From NCBI GenBank assembly GCA_026417625.1, contig JAOACW010000010.1, positions 1-54,552 on the forward strand: a stretch of 54,552 nt of DNA, read 5' to 3'. Shown piece after piece: positions 26,425 through 39,188 of this stretch (the stretch's first letter is position 1; each line of letters opens with the position of its first letter). Under the pieces are notes generated by a model. The model searched no databases, was not told where the DNA came from, and saw only the letters and a list, made by a program, of their open reading frames with translations. Source of the stretch: Syntrophales bacterium. Lineage in GTDB: Bacteria; Desulfobacterota; Syntrophia; Syntrophales; UBA8958. Position numbers and translations under genes: made by a program.

Positions 26425-27800
26425 GAAAACAGCTTTCTCTCTTGTTCTTCTATGTAAATCCTCACTTCTTCCGGGGATGTTGAACCCTCGGTTACCTTTC
26501 TCCTAACTGAATCATCAGGAGAAAGATTTTTCAAAGCATCCTCATCAAAACAGTTATGGAATTCTTTAAATTCTTTCAAATCCAGTTCTGACAATGACTT
26601 TCTTTTTTCCAGACAGTAAGCCACTATTTCTCCAACAATTCTATGGGCATCACGAAAGGGCACACCCTTCATAACGAGGTATTCGGCAATGTCCGTAGCT
26701 ATTGTAAAACCATAAGCAGCCTCTTTCATCCTTTCTCTGTTTATCTTCATGCCGTTTAGCATCCCTTTTGCGTTTTTAATCGAAGATTTAACTGTATCTA
26801 CGGTGTCGAAAAGTGGTTCTTTATCCTCTTGCAGATCCCTATTGTACGTCATTGGCAAACCCTTTAGGGTAACAAGTAAAGACACCAAATTTCCGTAAAC
26901 CCTACCCGTCTTGCCACGAATTAACTCAGCCACATCAGGGTTTTTTTTCTGCGGCATCATGCTACTACCGGTAGAATAGTCGTCAGAGAATTCAACAAAT
27001 TTGAACTCATCAGTTGACCAGACGATAAGATCCTCGCAAAGGCGACTCAGATGCATCATGATCAAGGCACACGAGAATACGAACTCTACCACAAAGTCAC
27101 GATCAGCTACGGCATCCATGCTGTTTTTTGTGATTTCCGGAAACTTTAGAATTTTCGCCAGGTATCTCCTGTCAAGGGGAAGATTTGATCCTGCTATAGC
27201 CCCCGACCCCAGTGGTAGAACATTAGTCCTCTCTCTACAATTCTCAAGCCTTTCAAGATCACGTGCAAACATACAATCATAAGCCATCAGATAGTGGCTA
27301 AAAAGCACAGGTTGAGCCCTTTGCAAATGAGTATATCCCGGCATAACAGTATTCAATTCTCTCTTAGCCAGTTGAATGAGCGTCCTCCTCAAATCTTTGA
27401 GTGTAACAATGATCTCATCGATTTCTTCTCTAACAAACAAACGCAAATCGAGGGCAACCTGATCATTACGACTCCTCCCCGTATGAAGTTTTTTCCCGAC
27501 CTCACCAATACGAGCTATAAGCGCCTTCTCCACAGCCATATGTATATCTTCATCCCCTGGGTCAAAGTTGAATTTTCCCACTTCAATATCTTCAAGAATG
27601 GAATCTAACCCGGAGAGAATGATCTTCATTTCATTTTTGTCTATTAAACCCACTCTACACAGCATCTTTGCGTACGCTTTACTTCCGAGGATGTCTTGTC
27701 TGTAGAGTCGACGGTCAAAACTTAAAGAAGAGGTGAATATTTCAACCTCCCTTTGCGGTCTCTGAGTAAACCTTCCCCCCCACGGTTTATCTATCGCCAT
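26421..27800 (-). CDS. argH: argininosuccinate lyase
   Basis: ArgH cleaves argininosuccinate to arginine and fumarate, the last step of arginine synthesis. At 459 residues it has the expected length. The fumarase-superfamily signature GSSMMPQKKNPDVAEL is present, along with WGGRFTQ at the N-terminus, HTGRSRNDQVALD, and TVMPGYTHLQRAQP. It follows argG by 26 bp and is coupled (ATGA) to the small lipoprotein gene. Confidence 0.98.
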   Translation of the reverse strand: MAIDKPWGGRFTQRPQREVEIFTSSLSFDRRLYRQDILGSKAYAKMLCRVGLIDKNEMKIILSGLDSILEDIEVGKFNFDPGDEDIHMAVEKALIARIGEVGKKLHTGRSRNDQVALDLRLFVREEIDEIIVTLKDLRRTLIQLAKRELNTVMPGYTHLQRAQPVLFSHYLMAYDCMFARDLERLENCRERTNVLPLGSGAIAGSNLPLDRRYLAKILKFPEITKNSMDAVADRDFVVEFVFSCALIMMHLSRLCEDLIVWSTDEFKFVEFSDDYSTGSSMMPQKKNPDVAELIRGKTGRVYGNLVSLLVTLKGLPMTYNRDLQEDKEPLFDTVDTVKSSIKNAKGMLNGMKINRERMKEAAYGFTIATDIAEYLVMKGVPFRDAHRIVGEIVAYCLEKRKSLSELDLKEFKEFHNCFDEDALKNLSPDDSVRRKVTEGSTSPEEVRIYIEEQERKLFS

Positions 27801-27826
27801 TTTGACCTCATTATTATCATCCCATA

Positions 27827-29050
27827 TTACAACAAACCCGCCGCTTTCAAAGCCTGTATACGCAGCCGCAAAGCGTTTATTTTAATAAACCCAGAAGCAT
27901 CTCTCTGGTCATAAATTCCTGAATCTTTTTCAAAGGTAGCCACACCCTCACTGTAGAGCGAAAAAGGCGACTTCCTACCAACAACTGTACAGTTACCTTT
28001 GTACAGCTTAACCCTAACAGTCCCGGTAACGTTCTCCTGAGTTGAGTCTACGAATTGTTGCAAAACTTTCATTTCAGGGGAAAACCAGAAACCATAATAA
28101 ACAAGCTGTGCGTATTTTGGCATCAGCGTATCTTTTAAAAACATTACCTCTCTATCAAGTGTGATCGATTCCAGAGCCCTATGTGCAGTCCACAGCACCG
28201 TTCCGCCTGGTGTTTCATATACACCCCGGGATTTCATACCAACAAATCTATTCTCCACCATGTCAACTCGACCCACACCGTTTTCACCAGCTATACCGTT
28301 AAGGACATCCATCAGTTCTGCCGGGGACAATCTTTGTCCGTTTACGGCTACAGGATTTCCCCTTTCAAAATCAATTTCCAAATAAGTAGGCTTATCAGGT
28401 GCCTTTTCCGGTGCCACAGTTAGCACATAAATGTCTTCAGGAGGCTCCATCCAGGGATCTTCTAAAATACCACCCTCATGAGATATATGAAGGGCATTTC
28501 TGTCACTACTGTAAGGTTTCTCTCTGCTTACAAGGGGTACAGCTATACCGTGTTTCTCTGCGTACTCCAGTAGAGATTGTCTGGAGTCAAACTTCCAATT
28601 TGGATCTTTCCAGGCAGCGATAATCTTAATCTGTGGAGCTAAAGCTATGTACGTCAGCTCAAAACGCACCTGGTCGTTACCCTTTCCAGTAGCCCCATGA
28701 CATACAGCATCCGCCCCCTCCATCTTCGCTATCTCGATTTGCTTTTTAGCAATTAGAGGACGGGCAAGAGACGTGCCTAGTAGATACATCCCTTCATATA
28801 CCGCATTTGCTCTCATGGCGGGAAATACATAATCACGGACAAACTCTTCCCTTAAATCCTCTATGTAAACTTTACTAGCACCTGTGGCTAAGGCCCTTTC
28901 CCTTATCCCGTTGAGTTCTTCCTTCTGTCCCACATCCGCTACAAAAGCAACAACTTCACAGTCGTAAGCTTCTATAAGCCACCTGAGAATGACAGATGTG
29001 TCCAAGCCACCAGAATATGCCAGTACCACTTTCATCTTTTCATGTTTCAT
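27827..29050 (-). CDS. argG: argininosuccinate synthase
   Basis: ArgG joins citrulline and aspartate at the cost of ATP. The 407-residue protein begins with the PP-loop [12 protein letters not shown] and contains [14 protein letters not shown] and the citrulline/aspartate-binding ALHISHEGG region. Its ATG overlaps the argF stop (ATGA), indicating coupled translation. Confidence 0.98.
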   Translation of the reverse strand: MKHEKMKVVLAYSGGLDTSVILRWLIEAYDCEVVAFVADVGQKEELNGIRERALATGASKVYIEDLREEFVRDYVFPAMRANAVYEGMYLLGTSLARPLIAKKQIEIAKMEGADAVCHGATGKGNDQVRFELTYIALAPQIKIIAAWKDPNWKFDSRQSLLEYAEKHGIAVPLVSREKPYSSDRNALHISHEGGILEDPWMEPPEDIYVLTVAPEKAPDKPTYLEIDFERGNPVAVNGQRLSPAELMDVLNGIAGENGVGRVDMVENRFVGMKSRGVYETPGGTVLWTAHRALESITLDREVMFLKDTLMPKYAQLVYYGFWFSPEMKVLQQFVDSTQENVTGTVRVKLYKGNCTVVGRKSPFSLYSEGVATFEKDSGIYDQRDASGFIKINALRLRIQALKAAGLL

Positions 29051-29967
29051 AAATTGTCCTCCGTCAGAAGCATTTCCAGAATAGCCTTCTGCATATGCAG
29101 GCGATTCTCGGCCTGATCAAGCACCACGGAATGTCTACCATCAAGAACATCGGAGGTTATTTCTTCGCCTCTATGAGCGGGTAAACAGTGCATGATCATA
29201 ACATCCCGAGAGGCGTATGTTAGCAACTTAGAATTAACCTGGTACGACTGAAAAACCTGTATTCGTTTTTCATATTCTTCCTCTTTACCCATACTCGTCC
29301 AAACATCAGTATAAATTACATCAACATCCTGAACAGCTTCTTTAGGATCTCTACAAAGGACTATACCCTCTATAGCTTCACGTTGGGCCCTTCGAAAAAT
29401 TTCTTGATCAGGTTCATACCCTTGGGGACACGCAATCCGAACATGAATGGGCAATATCGTTGCTACATTTAACCAAGAGTTTGCCACATTGTTACCATCC
29501 CCGATAAAGGCCAACTTCAACTTTTCATATGAACCCTTTTTTTCAACAATAGTAAATACATCACTTAACACCTGACAGGGATGCAAAAGATCTGTCAAAC
29601 CGTTGATAACGGGTATGGTTGCATGTCTTGCGAATTCCTCTATAATCTCCTGAGCAAATGTTCTTATCATAATGGCATCCAAGTAGCGCGACATTACCCG
29701 CGCAGTATCAGCTATACTCTCCCCCCTTCCCATCTGAGTATCTCGACTGTTCATATAAATGGCATTTCCACCCATTTGAATCATAGCAACCTCAAAAGAC
29801 AATCTCGTTCTTGTGGATGCCTTTTCGAATATCATACCCAAAACTTTTCCCTTTAAGGGCTTATACTCCCTCTTTTCTCGAAACCACTTCTTAAGCGTTC
29901 TAGCCCTCTCCACAAGATAATCAAATTGGGCTCGATTTAAATCTCGCTCACTCAAAAGATGTTTCAT
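29047..29967 (-). CDS. argF: ornithine carbamoyltransferase
   Basis: ArgF transfers the carbamoyl group to ornithine to form citrulline. The 306-residue product shows the carbamoyl-phosphate motif STRTRLSFE, the HPCQVLSD segment, and the ornithine-binding [11 protein letters not shown]. This anabolic-type enzyme sits in an argB-D-F-G-H order. It lies 5 bp after argD. Confidence 0.98.
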   Translation of the reverse strand: MKHLLSERDLNRAQFDYLVERARTLKKWFREKREYKPLKGKVLGMIFEKASTRTRLSFEVAMIQMGGNAIYMNSRDTQMGRGESIADTARVMSRYLDAIMIRTFAQEIIEEFARHATIPVINGLTDLLHPCQVLSDVFTIVEKKGSYEKLKLAFIGDGNNVANSWLNVATILPIHVRIACPQGYEPDQEIFRRAQREAIEGIVLCRDPKEAVQDVDVIYTDVWTSMGKEEEYEKRIQVFQSYQVNSKLLTYASRDVMIMHCLPAHRGEEITSDVLDGRHSVVLDQAENRLHMQKAILEMLLTEDNL

Positions 29968-29972
29968 ACCTT

Positions 29973-32056
<2,084 letters not shown>

Positions 32057-33442
32057 TTAAAGTACGTACCTGCTTAGATCCTCGTCTTCGATTATATCCG
32101 CAAGTTTCTCCTCAACGTAAGCAGCATCGATTACAATATTCTTCTCCTCGAGATCAGGTGCATTAAATGATACATCCTCAAGAAGGGTTTCCATTATGGT
32201 GTAAAGGCGCCTTGCACCTATGTTTTCCGTCCTTTCATTTACCATTGCAGCCATCTCCGCTATTTTTTCGATAGCGTCCTGAGTGAACTGAAGATTTATA
32301 CCTTCGGTGGAAAGCATCTGTACGTACTGCTTTATCAATGCATTGTGGGGTTCTGTGAGGATCCTGACAAATTCCTCCTTACCTAAAGGAGCGAGTTCCA
32401 CCCTTATAGGGAATCTACCTTGAAGCTCAGGAATGAGATCTGATGGTTTACTCGAAGTAAAGGCACCTGCGGCTATGAAAAGTATATGATCTGTTTTCAC
32501 CATACCGTACCTTGTATTTACTGTAGATCCCTCCACAATAGGCAGCAAATCCCGTTGCACACCTTCCCTAGACACATCAGGTCCATGCGGTGAATCGGAA
32601 CCAACTATTTTATCGATTTCATCAAGAAAGATAATACCAGATTGCTCCACCCGATCTATCGCCGTTTTTATAACCTTGTCCATATCCACTAGCTTCTGTA
32701 CTTCTTCCTGTGCAAGCAGTTCTAGCGCCTCAGGTACTTTCACTTTTGTTTTTTTCTTCTTTTGAGGGAAAATGTTGCCTAACATTTCTCTAATATTTAG
32801 ACCTAGATCCTCAATCCCCGCAGTGGAAAAAATCTCTATCATAGGACCAGGACGATTCTCAGTTATTTCGATTTCCACCTGACGATTATCCAGTTTCCCC
32901 TCCCTCAAAAGTTTTCTCAATTTTTCCCGAGTACTATCCTGCTGAAGCGCTCTTATGTCATCATCGTAGTGCTCCTGCTTTTGAAAACTTACAAACTCAG
33001 AAACTGATCTCTCAATAGGTTTCGGAGGAAGAAGAATGTCCAACAAACGCTCCTCTGCCAATTCTGCAGCTTTACCTTTAACTTTTTCCTGCTCTTCCGC
33101 TTTGACGATGTTAATAGCAATATCAACAAGGTCCCTTATCATGGACTCCACATCTCGCCCTACATAACCTACCTCTGTAAACTTCGAGGCTTCTACCTTG
33201 AGAAATGGGGAATTGTCTAGCTTAGCCAGTCTTCTTGCTATCTCTGTTTTTCCTACACCTGTAGGCCCTATCATAATTATGTTTTTAGGGGCAATCTCTT
33301 CGGCCATCTCCTTCGGAAGATTCTGCCTACGCCAGCGATTTCTTAGGGCAATTGCCACTGCCCTCTTAGCATCATCCTGGCCAATTATGTATTTGTCCAA
33401 CATTTCAACGATACGACGCGGCGTGAGATCCTTCGAAGACAT
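32057..33442 (-). CDS. hslU: ATP-dependent protease ATPase subunit HslU
   Basis: HslU is the AAA+ unfoldase that feeds substrates to HslV. The 461-residue protein has Walker [16 protein letters not shown], the pore region GYVGRDVE, the I-domain, Walker [12 protein letters not shown] and the C-terminal sensor [21 protein letters not shown]. It starts 2 bp after hslV, the usual pairing. Confidence 0.98.
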   Translation of the reverse strand: MSSKDLTPRRIVEMLDKYIIGQDDAKRAVAIALRNRWRRQNLPKEMAEEIAPKNIIMIGPTGVGKTEIARRLAKLDNSPFLKVEASKFTEVGYVGRDVESMIRDLVDIAINIVKAEEQEKVKGKAAELAEERLLDILLPPKPIERSVSEFVSFQKQEHYDDDIRALQQDSTREKLRKLLREGKLDNRQVEIEITENRPGPMIEIFSTAGIEDLGLNIREMLGNIFPQKKKKTKVKVPEALELLAQEEVQKLVDMDKVIKTAIDRVEQSGIIFLDEIDKIVGSDSPHGPDVSREGVQRDLLPIVEGSTVNTRYGMVKTDHILFIAAGAFTSSKPSDLIPELQGRFPIRVELAPLGKEEFVRILTEPHNALIKQYVQMLSTEGINLQFTQDAIEKIAEMAAMVNERTENIGARRLYTIMETLLEDVSFNAPDLEEKNIVIDAAYVEEKLADIIEDEDLSRYVL

Positions 33443-33444
33443 AA

Positions 33445-33981
33445 CTAGAGATCCAGTTCCTCAACCGTTATATTGTCATTGGTGTAGATGCATATTTCAG
33501 AAGCAGTTTTAACCGCCTCTTTTGCGATTTCTGGCGCGGATAGATTGGAATGACGGACAAGAGCCCTTGCAGCAGCAAGAGCATAAGGCGCCCCAGAACC
33601 TATAGCCATAACCTCATCGTCTGATTCAATAACATCACCATTACCAGAGATCATTAGAAAGTGATCTTTGTTAACTGCAATCATCAATGCCTCAAGGTGT
33701 CTCAACACCCGATCCGTCCTCCAATCCTTCGTTAACTCCACAGCAGCCCTGAGCAAATTCCCGTTGTACTGTTCTAGCTTCGCGTCGAAACGATCGAAAA
33801 GAGTAAATGCATCCGCCGTTGCACCTGCAAAACCCACGATCACCTGATTGTGATACAGACGGCGGACTTTCCTAGCCCCATGTTTCATAATTGTTACATC
33901 AAAAGTTACCTGACCATCACCAGCAACTGCCACTTTTCCACGATGGCGAACTGCAACTATTGTGGTTCCGTATATCTTCAT
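33445..33981 (-). CDS. hslV: ATP-dependent protease peptidase subunit HslV
   Basis: HslV is the proteasome-like threonine peptidase of the HslVU complex, 178 residues. The N-terminus [13 protein letters not shown] shows that the catalytic threonine would be Thr6, released by autoprocessing of a short MKIYG propeptide, whereas E. coli HslV has only the initiator Met. The other features [20 protein letters not shown] and [14 protein letters not shown] are normal. It is followed by hslU and preceded by xerC, an order seen in many bacteria. Confidence 0.97.
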   Translation of the reverse strand: MKIYGTTIVAVRHRGKVAVAGDGQVTFDVTIMKHGARKVRRLYHNQVIVGFAGATADAFTLFDRFDAKLEQYNGNLLRAAVELTKDWRTDRVLRHLEALMIAVNKDHFLMISGNGDVIESDDEVMAIGSGAPYALAAARALVRHSNLSAPEIAKEAVKTASEICIYTNDNITVEELDL

Positions 33982-33994
33982 TACAGTTTCTCCC

Positions 33995-34888
33995 TTAATG
34001 CGCCCTGGGGTGAGCCTTATCGTAAATTGACATGAGATGATCTACACTGACAGACGTGTATTTTTGCGTAGTCGAGAGCTTTTCATGGCCAAGCATTTCC
34101 TGAATTGTTCTCAGATCAGCTCCCATATCGAGCAGATGAGTGGCGAAAGAATGGCGAAACGCATGAGGGCTCACCTTTTTTTCCAGACCTCTCAATCTTA
34201 TATAACGATCAACTATACGCTGCACAGTCCTAGCACTTATACGCCTACCCCGTCCACCGACGAACAAAGGATCAGAATCTCGATTCTCTCCACTGTTCAG
34301 TACACCCCTCGCTCCAAGGTATTCATCTATTGCCCGAAGCGCAGGGCTTCCCACCGGAACAACCCTTTCTTTACCCCCCTTACCCTTAACTTTAATCATT
34401 CCTTTTGCAAAATCCACATCCCCAATGTTAAGTTCTACGAGTTCACTAAGTCTGATGCCCGATGAATACAGTAATTCCAGGAGTGCTCTATCCCGTTTAC
34501 CCATCCTGTTGTTAGGAAAAGCACCATCAAGTAAACAAAATATCTCATCAACTGAGAGCAATCTGGGAATTTTTTTTTCAACTTTTGGTGTAGTTATTGT
34601 TCCTGCGGGATCTCTGGATATTTTCCCCTTTCCATTAAGGAATCTGAAAAATGTCCTTATCGCTGCAAGTTTCCTGTTTATAGAGGCTCTTTTTAACCCC
34701 CGACGGTGTAGATCGGCAAGAAAAAACCTCACTGTTGATGTGTCCACCTTGGACAAATCTCCGATGGAATTTACCTCAAGAAACTTGAAGAACTGCCCAA
34801 CATCTGAAACATACGCCTTTAATGTGTTTCCCGAAGAATTCTTCGCCGTTTTAAGATACGTGTGGAATTCACTTAGTAAAATATCCAC
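33995..34888 (-). CDS. xerC: tyrosine recombinase XerC
   Basis: This is a site-specific recombinase, probably one half of the XerCD system that resolves chromosome dimers at dif. At 297 residues it has the core SAM-like N-domain and the catalytic residues in [12 protein letters not shown] (Arg), [11 protein letters not shown] (Lys), [14 protein letters not shown] (His, Arg), [12 protein letters not shown] (His, Tyr). The context hslVU-xerC is typical for the chromosomal XerC rather than a phage or integron integrase. No attachment site was seen nearby. Confidence 0.93.
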   Translation of the reverse strand: MDILLSEFHTYLKTAKNSSGNTLKAYVSDVGQFFKFLEVNSIGDLSKVDTSTVRFFLADLHRRGLKRASINRKLAAIRTFFRFLNGKGKISRDPAGTITTPKVEKKIPRLLSVDEIFCLLDGAFPNNRMGKRDRALLELLYSSGIRLSELVELNIGDVDFAKGMIKVKGKGGKERVVPVGSPALRAIDEYLGARGVLNSGENRDSDPLFVGGRGRRISARTVQRIVDRYIRLRGLEKKVSPHAFRHSFATHLLDMGADLRTIQEMLGHEKLSTTQKYTSVSVDHLMSIYDKAHPRAH

Positions 34889-34917
34889 AACAGTGCACCG
34901 AAATTCAGGATTGCAAA

Positions 34918-35418
34918 CTACATTTTGTATTTTCCAAAGTCCTCAGGCGACAAATTCTCAAGAAACTCTTTCAGCTTTTCTTCTTTCATCTTTTCCAAAT
35001 CCGTTGTTTTTTCAGCAAAATCCACATTTCTCGACTTTTCAATAACAGTCTCTTCAGCGTATATGGGTGCCCCGGCACGCAGCGCTAGAGCTATAGCATC
35101 ACTTGGTCGAGCATCGATTGCTATAACCTCACCATCTTTTGACAAAAAAATGTTGGCATAAAAGGTGTTGTTTCTCAAATCGTTGATCTCTATTTTCAGA
35201 ACATTTATGCCTGTACTCTTCAATATCTCGTTCAAAAGATCATGCGTCATGGGCCTCGAAAAAGTAATTCCTTCCAGTTTAGTGGCGATGGCACTGGCTT
35301 CAAACAACCCAATCCATATGGGAAGCACTTTTTTTTCCTCAAGATCCTTCAGTATAACAATAGGTGTCCCCGTTACTGGATCCAGTGTTATTCCCGCTAC
35401 TCTCATTTCTATCATCAT
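34918..35418 (-). CDS. bifunctional nuclease family protein (DUF151)
   Basis: This 166-residue protein belongs to the DUF151/BFN family, members of which have been reported to act on DNA and RNA, though most bacterial ones are uncharacterised. Diagnostic segments are PIWIGLFEASAIA, RPMTHDLLNEIL and AIDARPSDAIALALRAGAPIY. The ATG follows GAGGAGAGAAAT. The C-terminal tail is rich in Lys and Glu. It lies between miaB and xerC in one transcript. Confidence 0.9.
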   Translation of the reverse strand: MMIEMRVAGITLDPVTGTPIVILKDLEEKKVLPIWIGLFEASAIATKLEGITFSRPMTHDLLNEILKSTGINVLKIEINDLRNNTFYANIFLSKDGEVIAIDARPSDAIALALRAGAPIYAEETVIEKSRNVDFAEKTTDLEKMKEEKLKEFLENLSPEDFGKYKM

Positions 35419-35428
35419 ATTTCTCTCC

Positions 35429-36745
35429 TCAAATAATTTCTCCTCTCAGTGAATGGAGAAACGCTTCAGTTATTCTTACATTCAACAATTTTCCCCTAAG
35501 CTGGGCGTCTCCTGGAAAGTTCACTATCTTGTTCTGCCTCGTTCTTCCCGTAACCTCTTTAGGATCGTTCTTGCTCGTACCCTCCACAAGTACTTCTACA
35601 ACACGTCCTTCCCATGCCTTATTGCGCTCCATTGTATGACTGTCCTGAAGTTTCTGAAGCATGGAAAGCCGCCTACTTTTCGCCTCCTCGGGAACTTGAT
35701 CATCCAGAGAAGCCGCAGCTGTCCCTTCCCTTCTTGAATACTTGAAAGAAAATAGGTTGTCAAACTTGATTTTTTCCATGAGGTCCAACGTAAGCTCGAA
35801 ATCTTTCTCTGTTTCTCCAGGAAACCCAACAATCACATCCGACGATATCGCAATTTCTGGGCACACATCGCGCAACCTATTAACTTTGTCCAAATAGTCC
35901 TCGCGTGTATACTTTCTATTCATCCTCTCCAGTATCCTGTTGGACCCTGACTGCACTGGGAGATGTATATGTTCGCAAAGAGGATGCAATTTACCGAAAC
36001 AGTTTATCAGCTCGGCCGAAAGATCCTTAGGATGGGATGTAGTAAACCTTAAACGTTCTAAACCTTCTACCTCGCAGATTCGCTTCAGCAAACCTACGAA
36101 GGTTTCCCTCTCCCCTAAATCACTACCGTAAGAATTCACATTCTGACCGAGAAGGGTAACCTCCTTCACTCCATGTTTGACGAGGAAACGTACTTCATCA
36201 ACTATATCCCTCCAAGGACGGCTCATTTCTCTTCCCCGCAGATACGGAACAACACAGAACGTACAGAAGTTATTGCAACCTTGCATAATTGTAACGAAGG
36301 CCGTAACTTTTCCGTCCACAGGACAAGCTACATTTCTCACAGCAGGAAGTGTGTCGTAGAGCTCCGTTTTTACCACTTTACTCTTATTTTCTTGCACCTC
36401 AGCTATCACGTCCGGCAACTTATGAATGTTTTGCGTTCCGAGGACAAAATCAAGATGGGGCATCCTTTCCAAAAAAGAATAACCAAGTTTTTGTGCGAAA
36501 CATCCACTAACCCCCACAATCAAACGATGATTTCTCTTCTTCAGATATTGAAAACGACCCAGAAGACTCAAAGCTTTTTGCTCTGCCTTTTCGCGAATGG
36601 CACATGTATTTACAATAATCAAATCCGCTCTCCTGGGATCATCAGCACACTTGTACCCCATATCTGCCAATAATGCAGCCATTTTCTCAGAATCCTGAAC
36701 GTTCATTTGACAACCAAAAGTGTGTATAAAAAAGGATCTCACCAT
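35429..36745 (-). CDS. miaB: tRNA-2-methylthio-N6-dimethylallyladenosine synthase
   Basis: MiaB is a radical-SAM methylthiotransferase that modifies A37 of tRNAs reading UNN codons. The 438-residue protein has the N-terminal UPF0004 domain with its own cluster cysteines (FGCQMN, VNTCAIREKA, SGCFAQ), the radical-SAM CNNFCTFCVVPYLRG, and a C-terminal TRAM domain. It is the first gene of the long minus-strand run, preceded by a promoter-like region. Confidence 0.96.
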   Translation of the reverse strand: MVRSFFIHTFGCQMNVQDSEKMAALLADMGYKCADDPRRADLIIVNTCAIREKAEQKALSLLGRFQYLKKRNHRLIVGVSGCFAQKLGYSFLERMPHLDFVLGTQNIHKLPDVIAEVQENKSKVVKTELYDTLPAVRNVACPVDGKVTAFVTIMQGCNNFCTFCVVPYLRGREMSRPWRDIVDEVRFLVKHGVKEVTLLGQNVNSYGSDLGERETFVGLLKRICEVEGLERLRFTTSHPKDLSAELINCFGKLHPLCEHIHLPVQSGSNRILERMNRKYTREDYLDKVNRLRDVCPEIAISSDVIVGFPGETEKDFELTLDLMEKIKFDNLFSFKYSRREGTAAASLDDQVPEEAKSRRLSMLQKLQDSHTMERNKAWEGRVVEVLVEGTSKNDPKEVTGRTRQNKIVNFPGDAQLRGKLLNVRITEAFLHSLRGEII

Positions 36746-36785
36746 AGTTCAATTAATAATAATACTTTGGATATTTTAACATACT

Positions 36786-36809
36786 ATTATAGCACTTCTT
36801 TCAAGTCAA
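36786..36809 (-). promoter_or_regulatory. promoter upstream of miaB
   Basis: On the minus strand an extended -10, TGCTATAAT (36794-36786), stands about 40 bp before the miaB ATG. A TTGACT hexamer (36809-36804) is too close for that -10 (12 bp) but lies 17 bp from the overlapping TAGTAT (36786-36781). Either reading gives a credible start for the miaB-to-hydrolase run. Confidence 0.5.
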
Positions 36810-36894
36810 TAGGTTCTATAGATGCTTAACTCGATGAGTTTTTATGACGGATCTTGTACAGATAAGTAGCTAAGAGATGGAATACCGTAATTTC

Positions 36895-37473
36895 CTAGGG
36901 CTCCCTTATTTGTAGATATCTTTTTATGTCCGCTAGTCTTTTTTCCTTTATGCCACGTATTGCAAGAAGTTCGGACATTGAAGAGAACTTTCCTTTTTTT
37001 TCTCTCATTTCTATGATCCTCTTTGCCGTTACCTCTTTAATCCCCGGGACAAGAATCAGATCTTGGTATGATACATTGTTTATATCAAGTGGAATGCCGA
37101 GAGCAAGTTTTTTAGTTGCTGACATCTCACCGATCATAACCTGTCCATTTTCCAGTGAAATGAGCGTACCGTCTCTTAAAGAAAAAGTTAGGACATTCAA
37201 GTCACACGGCCAATCCTTACATAGATCCAAGTCATTGAAAAACGTAAACAACGTCGTATTCGGATGGACACAATAAATCCCTTCCAGCTCATCAATCCCT
37301 CTTAGCTCCACAGCAACACAATTTTTGTTAAACTTTGCGTACTTGAGATCGATCCCTGAGAAATCACGCTTGAAACAAGTGTCTGCAACAACCGTAACTA
37401 TAGTACTTATAAAAAGGATATAAACCAGACCCTCAATCTGTTTATAGATAGTGATTTGACGGTTCTCTCTCAA
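36895..37473 (-). CDS. membrane-anchored ComEA-like helix-hairpin-helix protein
   Basis: This 192-residue protein has an N-terminal membrane segment (about 13-30), a middle region of no recognised family, and a C-terminal HhH module of the ComEA type ([22 protein letters not shown], then [20 protein letters not shown]). ComEA-type HhH domains bind DNA nonspecifically, and in competent bacteria receive incoming DNA. The start is probably a TTG overlapping the lysC stop (TTGA). It ends the tilS-to-lysC run. A role in DNA uptake is possible but not shown by its neighbours. Confidence 0.75.
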   Translation of the reverse strand: MRENRQITIYKQIEGLVYILFISTIVTVVADTCFKRDFSGIDLKYAKFNKNCVAVELRGIDELEGIYCVHPNTTLFTFFNDLDLCKDWPCDLNVLTFSLRDGTLISLENGQVMIGEMSATKKLALGIPLDINNVSYQDLILVPGIKEVTAKRIIEMREKKGKFSSMSELLAIRGIKEKRLADIKRYLQIREP

Positions 37474-38693
37474 GATTCCTTATCAAGCTCGAAAGCATCA
37501 TGGAGGGCCATAACGGCAAGTTCCGTGTACTTTGCCTGTATCACACAGGAAATTTTAATCTCAGATGTGCTTATCATCAGTATGTTTATCCCTTCTTTGG
37601 CAAGTGTGGCAAACATCTTTGCCGCCACTCCAGCATGACTCACCATCCCTACCCCGATAATCGATACCTTTGCCACATTGTCGTCAATCTCAACTCCCGT
37701 GGCTCCTATATCTTTAGCCACCTCACCCACCAGACGAGCGGCTTCACGCACGTCTTTCCTGGAAACTGTAAAACTGAGATCCGTAAAGTTATCAACACTT
37801 GCATTCTGAATGATCATGTCCACAACTATATTATGCTCAGCCAGAGGGGTAAAAAGACGAGCCGCAATGCCTGGTCTGTCTGGCACATGCATTACGGTAA
37901 TTTTCGCCTGATCACGATCGTATGTAACACCAGAAACAACAACCTTCTCCATATCTTTATCCTCCTTGGTTACAAGCGTTCCTCCGTCATCGTTAAAAGA
38001 TGATTTTACATATATAGGCACCTGATACTTCTTGGCGAGTTCCACCGAGCGAGGATGAAGCACCTTTGCACCAGCTCTAGCCATTTCCAACATTTCATCG
38101 TAAGATATACGTTTGAGTCTCCTCGCTTTGTGGTAAACGTTAGGATCAGTGGTATACACCCCATCAACGTCCGTATATATGTAACACATATCCGCATGTA
38201 GGGCAGCAGCAAGAGCAACCGCACTTGTGTCCGATCCTCCCCTTCCCAGAGTGGTAATGTTGTTCTCTAAATCAACCCCCTGAAACCCTGCTACTACCAC
38301 TATTGTTCCCTTTGCCAGTTCATCACGGATTTTCTCAGTATCTATCTTGAGAATTCTTGCTTTCGAAAATGATTGGTCCGTAAGAATTTTTACCTGATAT
38401 CCGAGAAAAGATTTAGCTTTGTAACCCATATCGTTCAAAACGATGGCCAGGAGAGAAACTGCAACCTGTTCTCCTGTGGCTACCAGGCAGTCTAATTCCC
38501 TCTGATTGGGGGGATTATTGGCCGCCTGATGGGCCAAGTTTATCAGACGGTCCGTTTCACCAGCCATTGCAGATACAACAACAACAATGTCATTTCCCAA
38601 CTCTTTTTCCCTTATAACCCTTCTTGCTACATTTTTGATCCTATCGATGTCCCCAACGGAGGTTCCCCCATACTTATGAACAACAAGACCCAT
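37470..38693 (-). CDS. lysC: aspartate kinase
   Basis: LysC phosphorylates aspartate, the entry to lysine, threonine and methionine synthesis. The 407-residue product has the KYGGTSVG start, [16 protein letters not shown] and the two C-terminal ACT domains (for example [20 protein letters not shown]), so feedback control by an amino acid is expected. It is a monofunctional, class II-like enzyme. No lysine riboswitch is visible: it starts 9 bp after tsaE. Confidence 0.97.
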   Translation of the reverse strand: MGLVVHKYGGTSVGDIDRIKNVARRVIREKELGNDIVVVVSAMAGETDRLINLAHQAANNPPNQRELDCLVATGEQVAVSLLAIVLNDMGYKAKSFLGYQVKILTDQSFSKARILKIDTEKIRDELAKGTIVVVAGFQGVDLENNITTLGRGGSDTSAVALAAALHADMCYIYTDVDGVYTTDPNVYHKARRLKRISYDEMLEMARAGAKVLHPRSVELAKKYQVPIYVKSSFNDDGGTLVTKEDKDMEKVVVSGVTYDRDQAKITVMHVPDRPGIAARLFTPLAEHNIVVDMIIQNASVDNFTDLSFTVSRKDVREAARLVGEVAKDIGATGVEIDDNVAKVSIIGVGMVSHAGVAAKMFATLAKEGINILMISTSEIKISCVIQAKYTELAVMALHDAFELDKES

Positions 38694-38702
38694 ACTTTAA
38701 CA

Positions 38703-39188
38703 TTATCCTCCTAAATAGATGTCTTGTATTAATCGCTTTACATTATCTGTTTTACCAGAGATAATCAAATCTCTGCTGTTCTCATCAATATAAATTAGCT
38801 CAACGTATATTGCATTTTCAGGGAGAATACTTATTATCTTTTCTGCCCATTCAATAACTACAACACCTTCACCATAAAAATACTCTTCATAACCTACATC
38901 TTCAAGTGCACGGTGATTATCCAGTCGGTAAACATCAAAATGATAAAGAGGTAATCTGCCAGGGTATTCGTTGATGAGGGTAAATGTAGGACTCGCAATT
39001 GGATAAATATCAGGCACGTTAAGACCTCGAGCTATACCAGACGTAAGAAGAGTCTTCCCCGTTCCAAGTTCCCCTATGAGCGCAATAATATCGCCCTTTT
39101 CCATTCTGGATCCTATTTTCTTTCCTATCTCAAATGTGTCCCCGGGACTGGCTGAGAAGATGGCTACTCTAAACTTTTCTCCAATCAT
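38703..39188 (-). CDS. tsaE: tRNA threonylcarbamoyladenosine biosynthesis ATPase TsaE
   Basis: TsaE is the P-loop ATPase that assists TsaB/TsaD in t6A37 modification of tRNA. At 161 residues it has Walker A GELGTGKTLLTSGIARGL, SPTFTLINEY, LYHFDVYRL and VVIEWAEKI, all typical. Its ATG overlaps the acpS stop by 4 bp (ATGA). In related bacteria an nnrD gene often lies between acpS and tsaE; it is absent here. Confidence 0.95.
   Translation of the reverse strand: MIGEKFRVAIFSASPGDTFEIGKKIGSRMEKGDIIALIGELGTGKTLLTSGIARGLNVPDIYPIASPTFTLINEYPGRLPLYHFDVYRLDNHRALEDVGYEEYFYGEGVVVIEWAEKIISILPENAIYVELIYIDENSRDLIISGKTDNVKRLIQDIYLGG

Noticed and set aside
33995-34888. Tyrosine recombinase as sign of a prophage or integrative element
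   Set aside because: Its hslVU context, length and motif set match housekeeping XerC, and no attachment repeats or phage genes are present.
38694-38702. Lysine riboswitch before lysC
   Set aside because: Only 9 bp separate tsaE and lysC, and nothing upstream resembles the conserved L-box.
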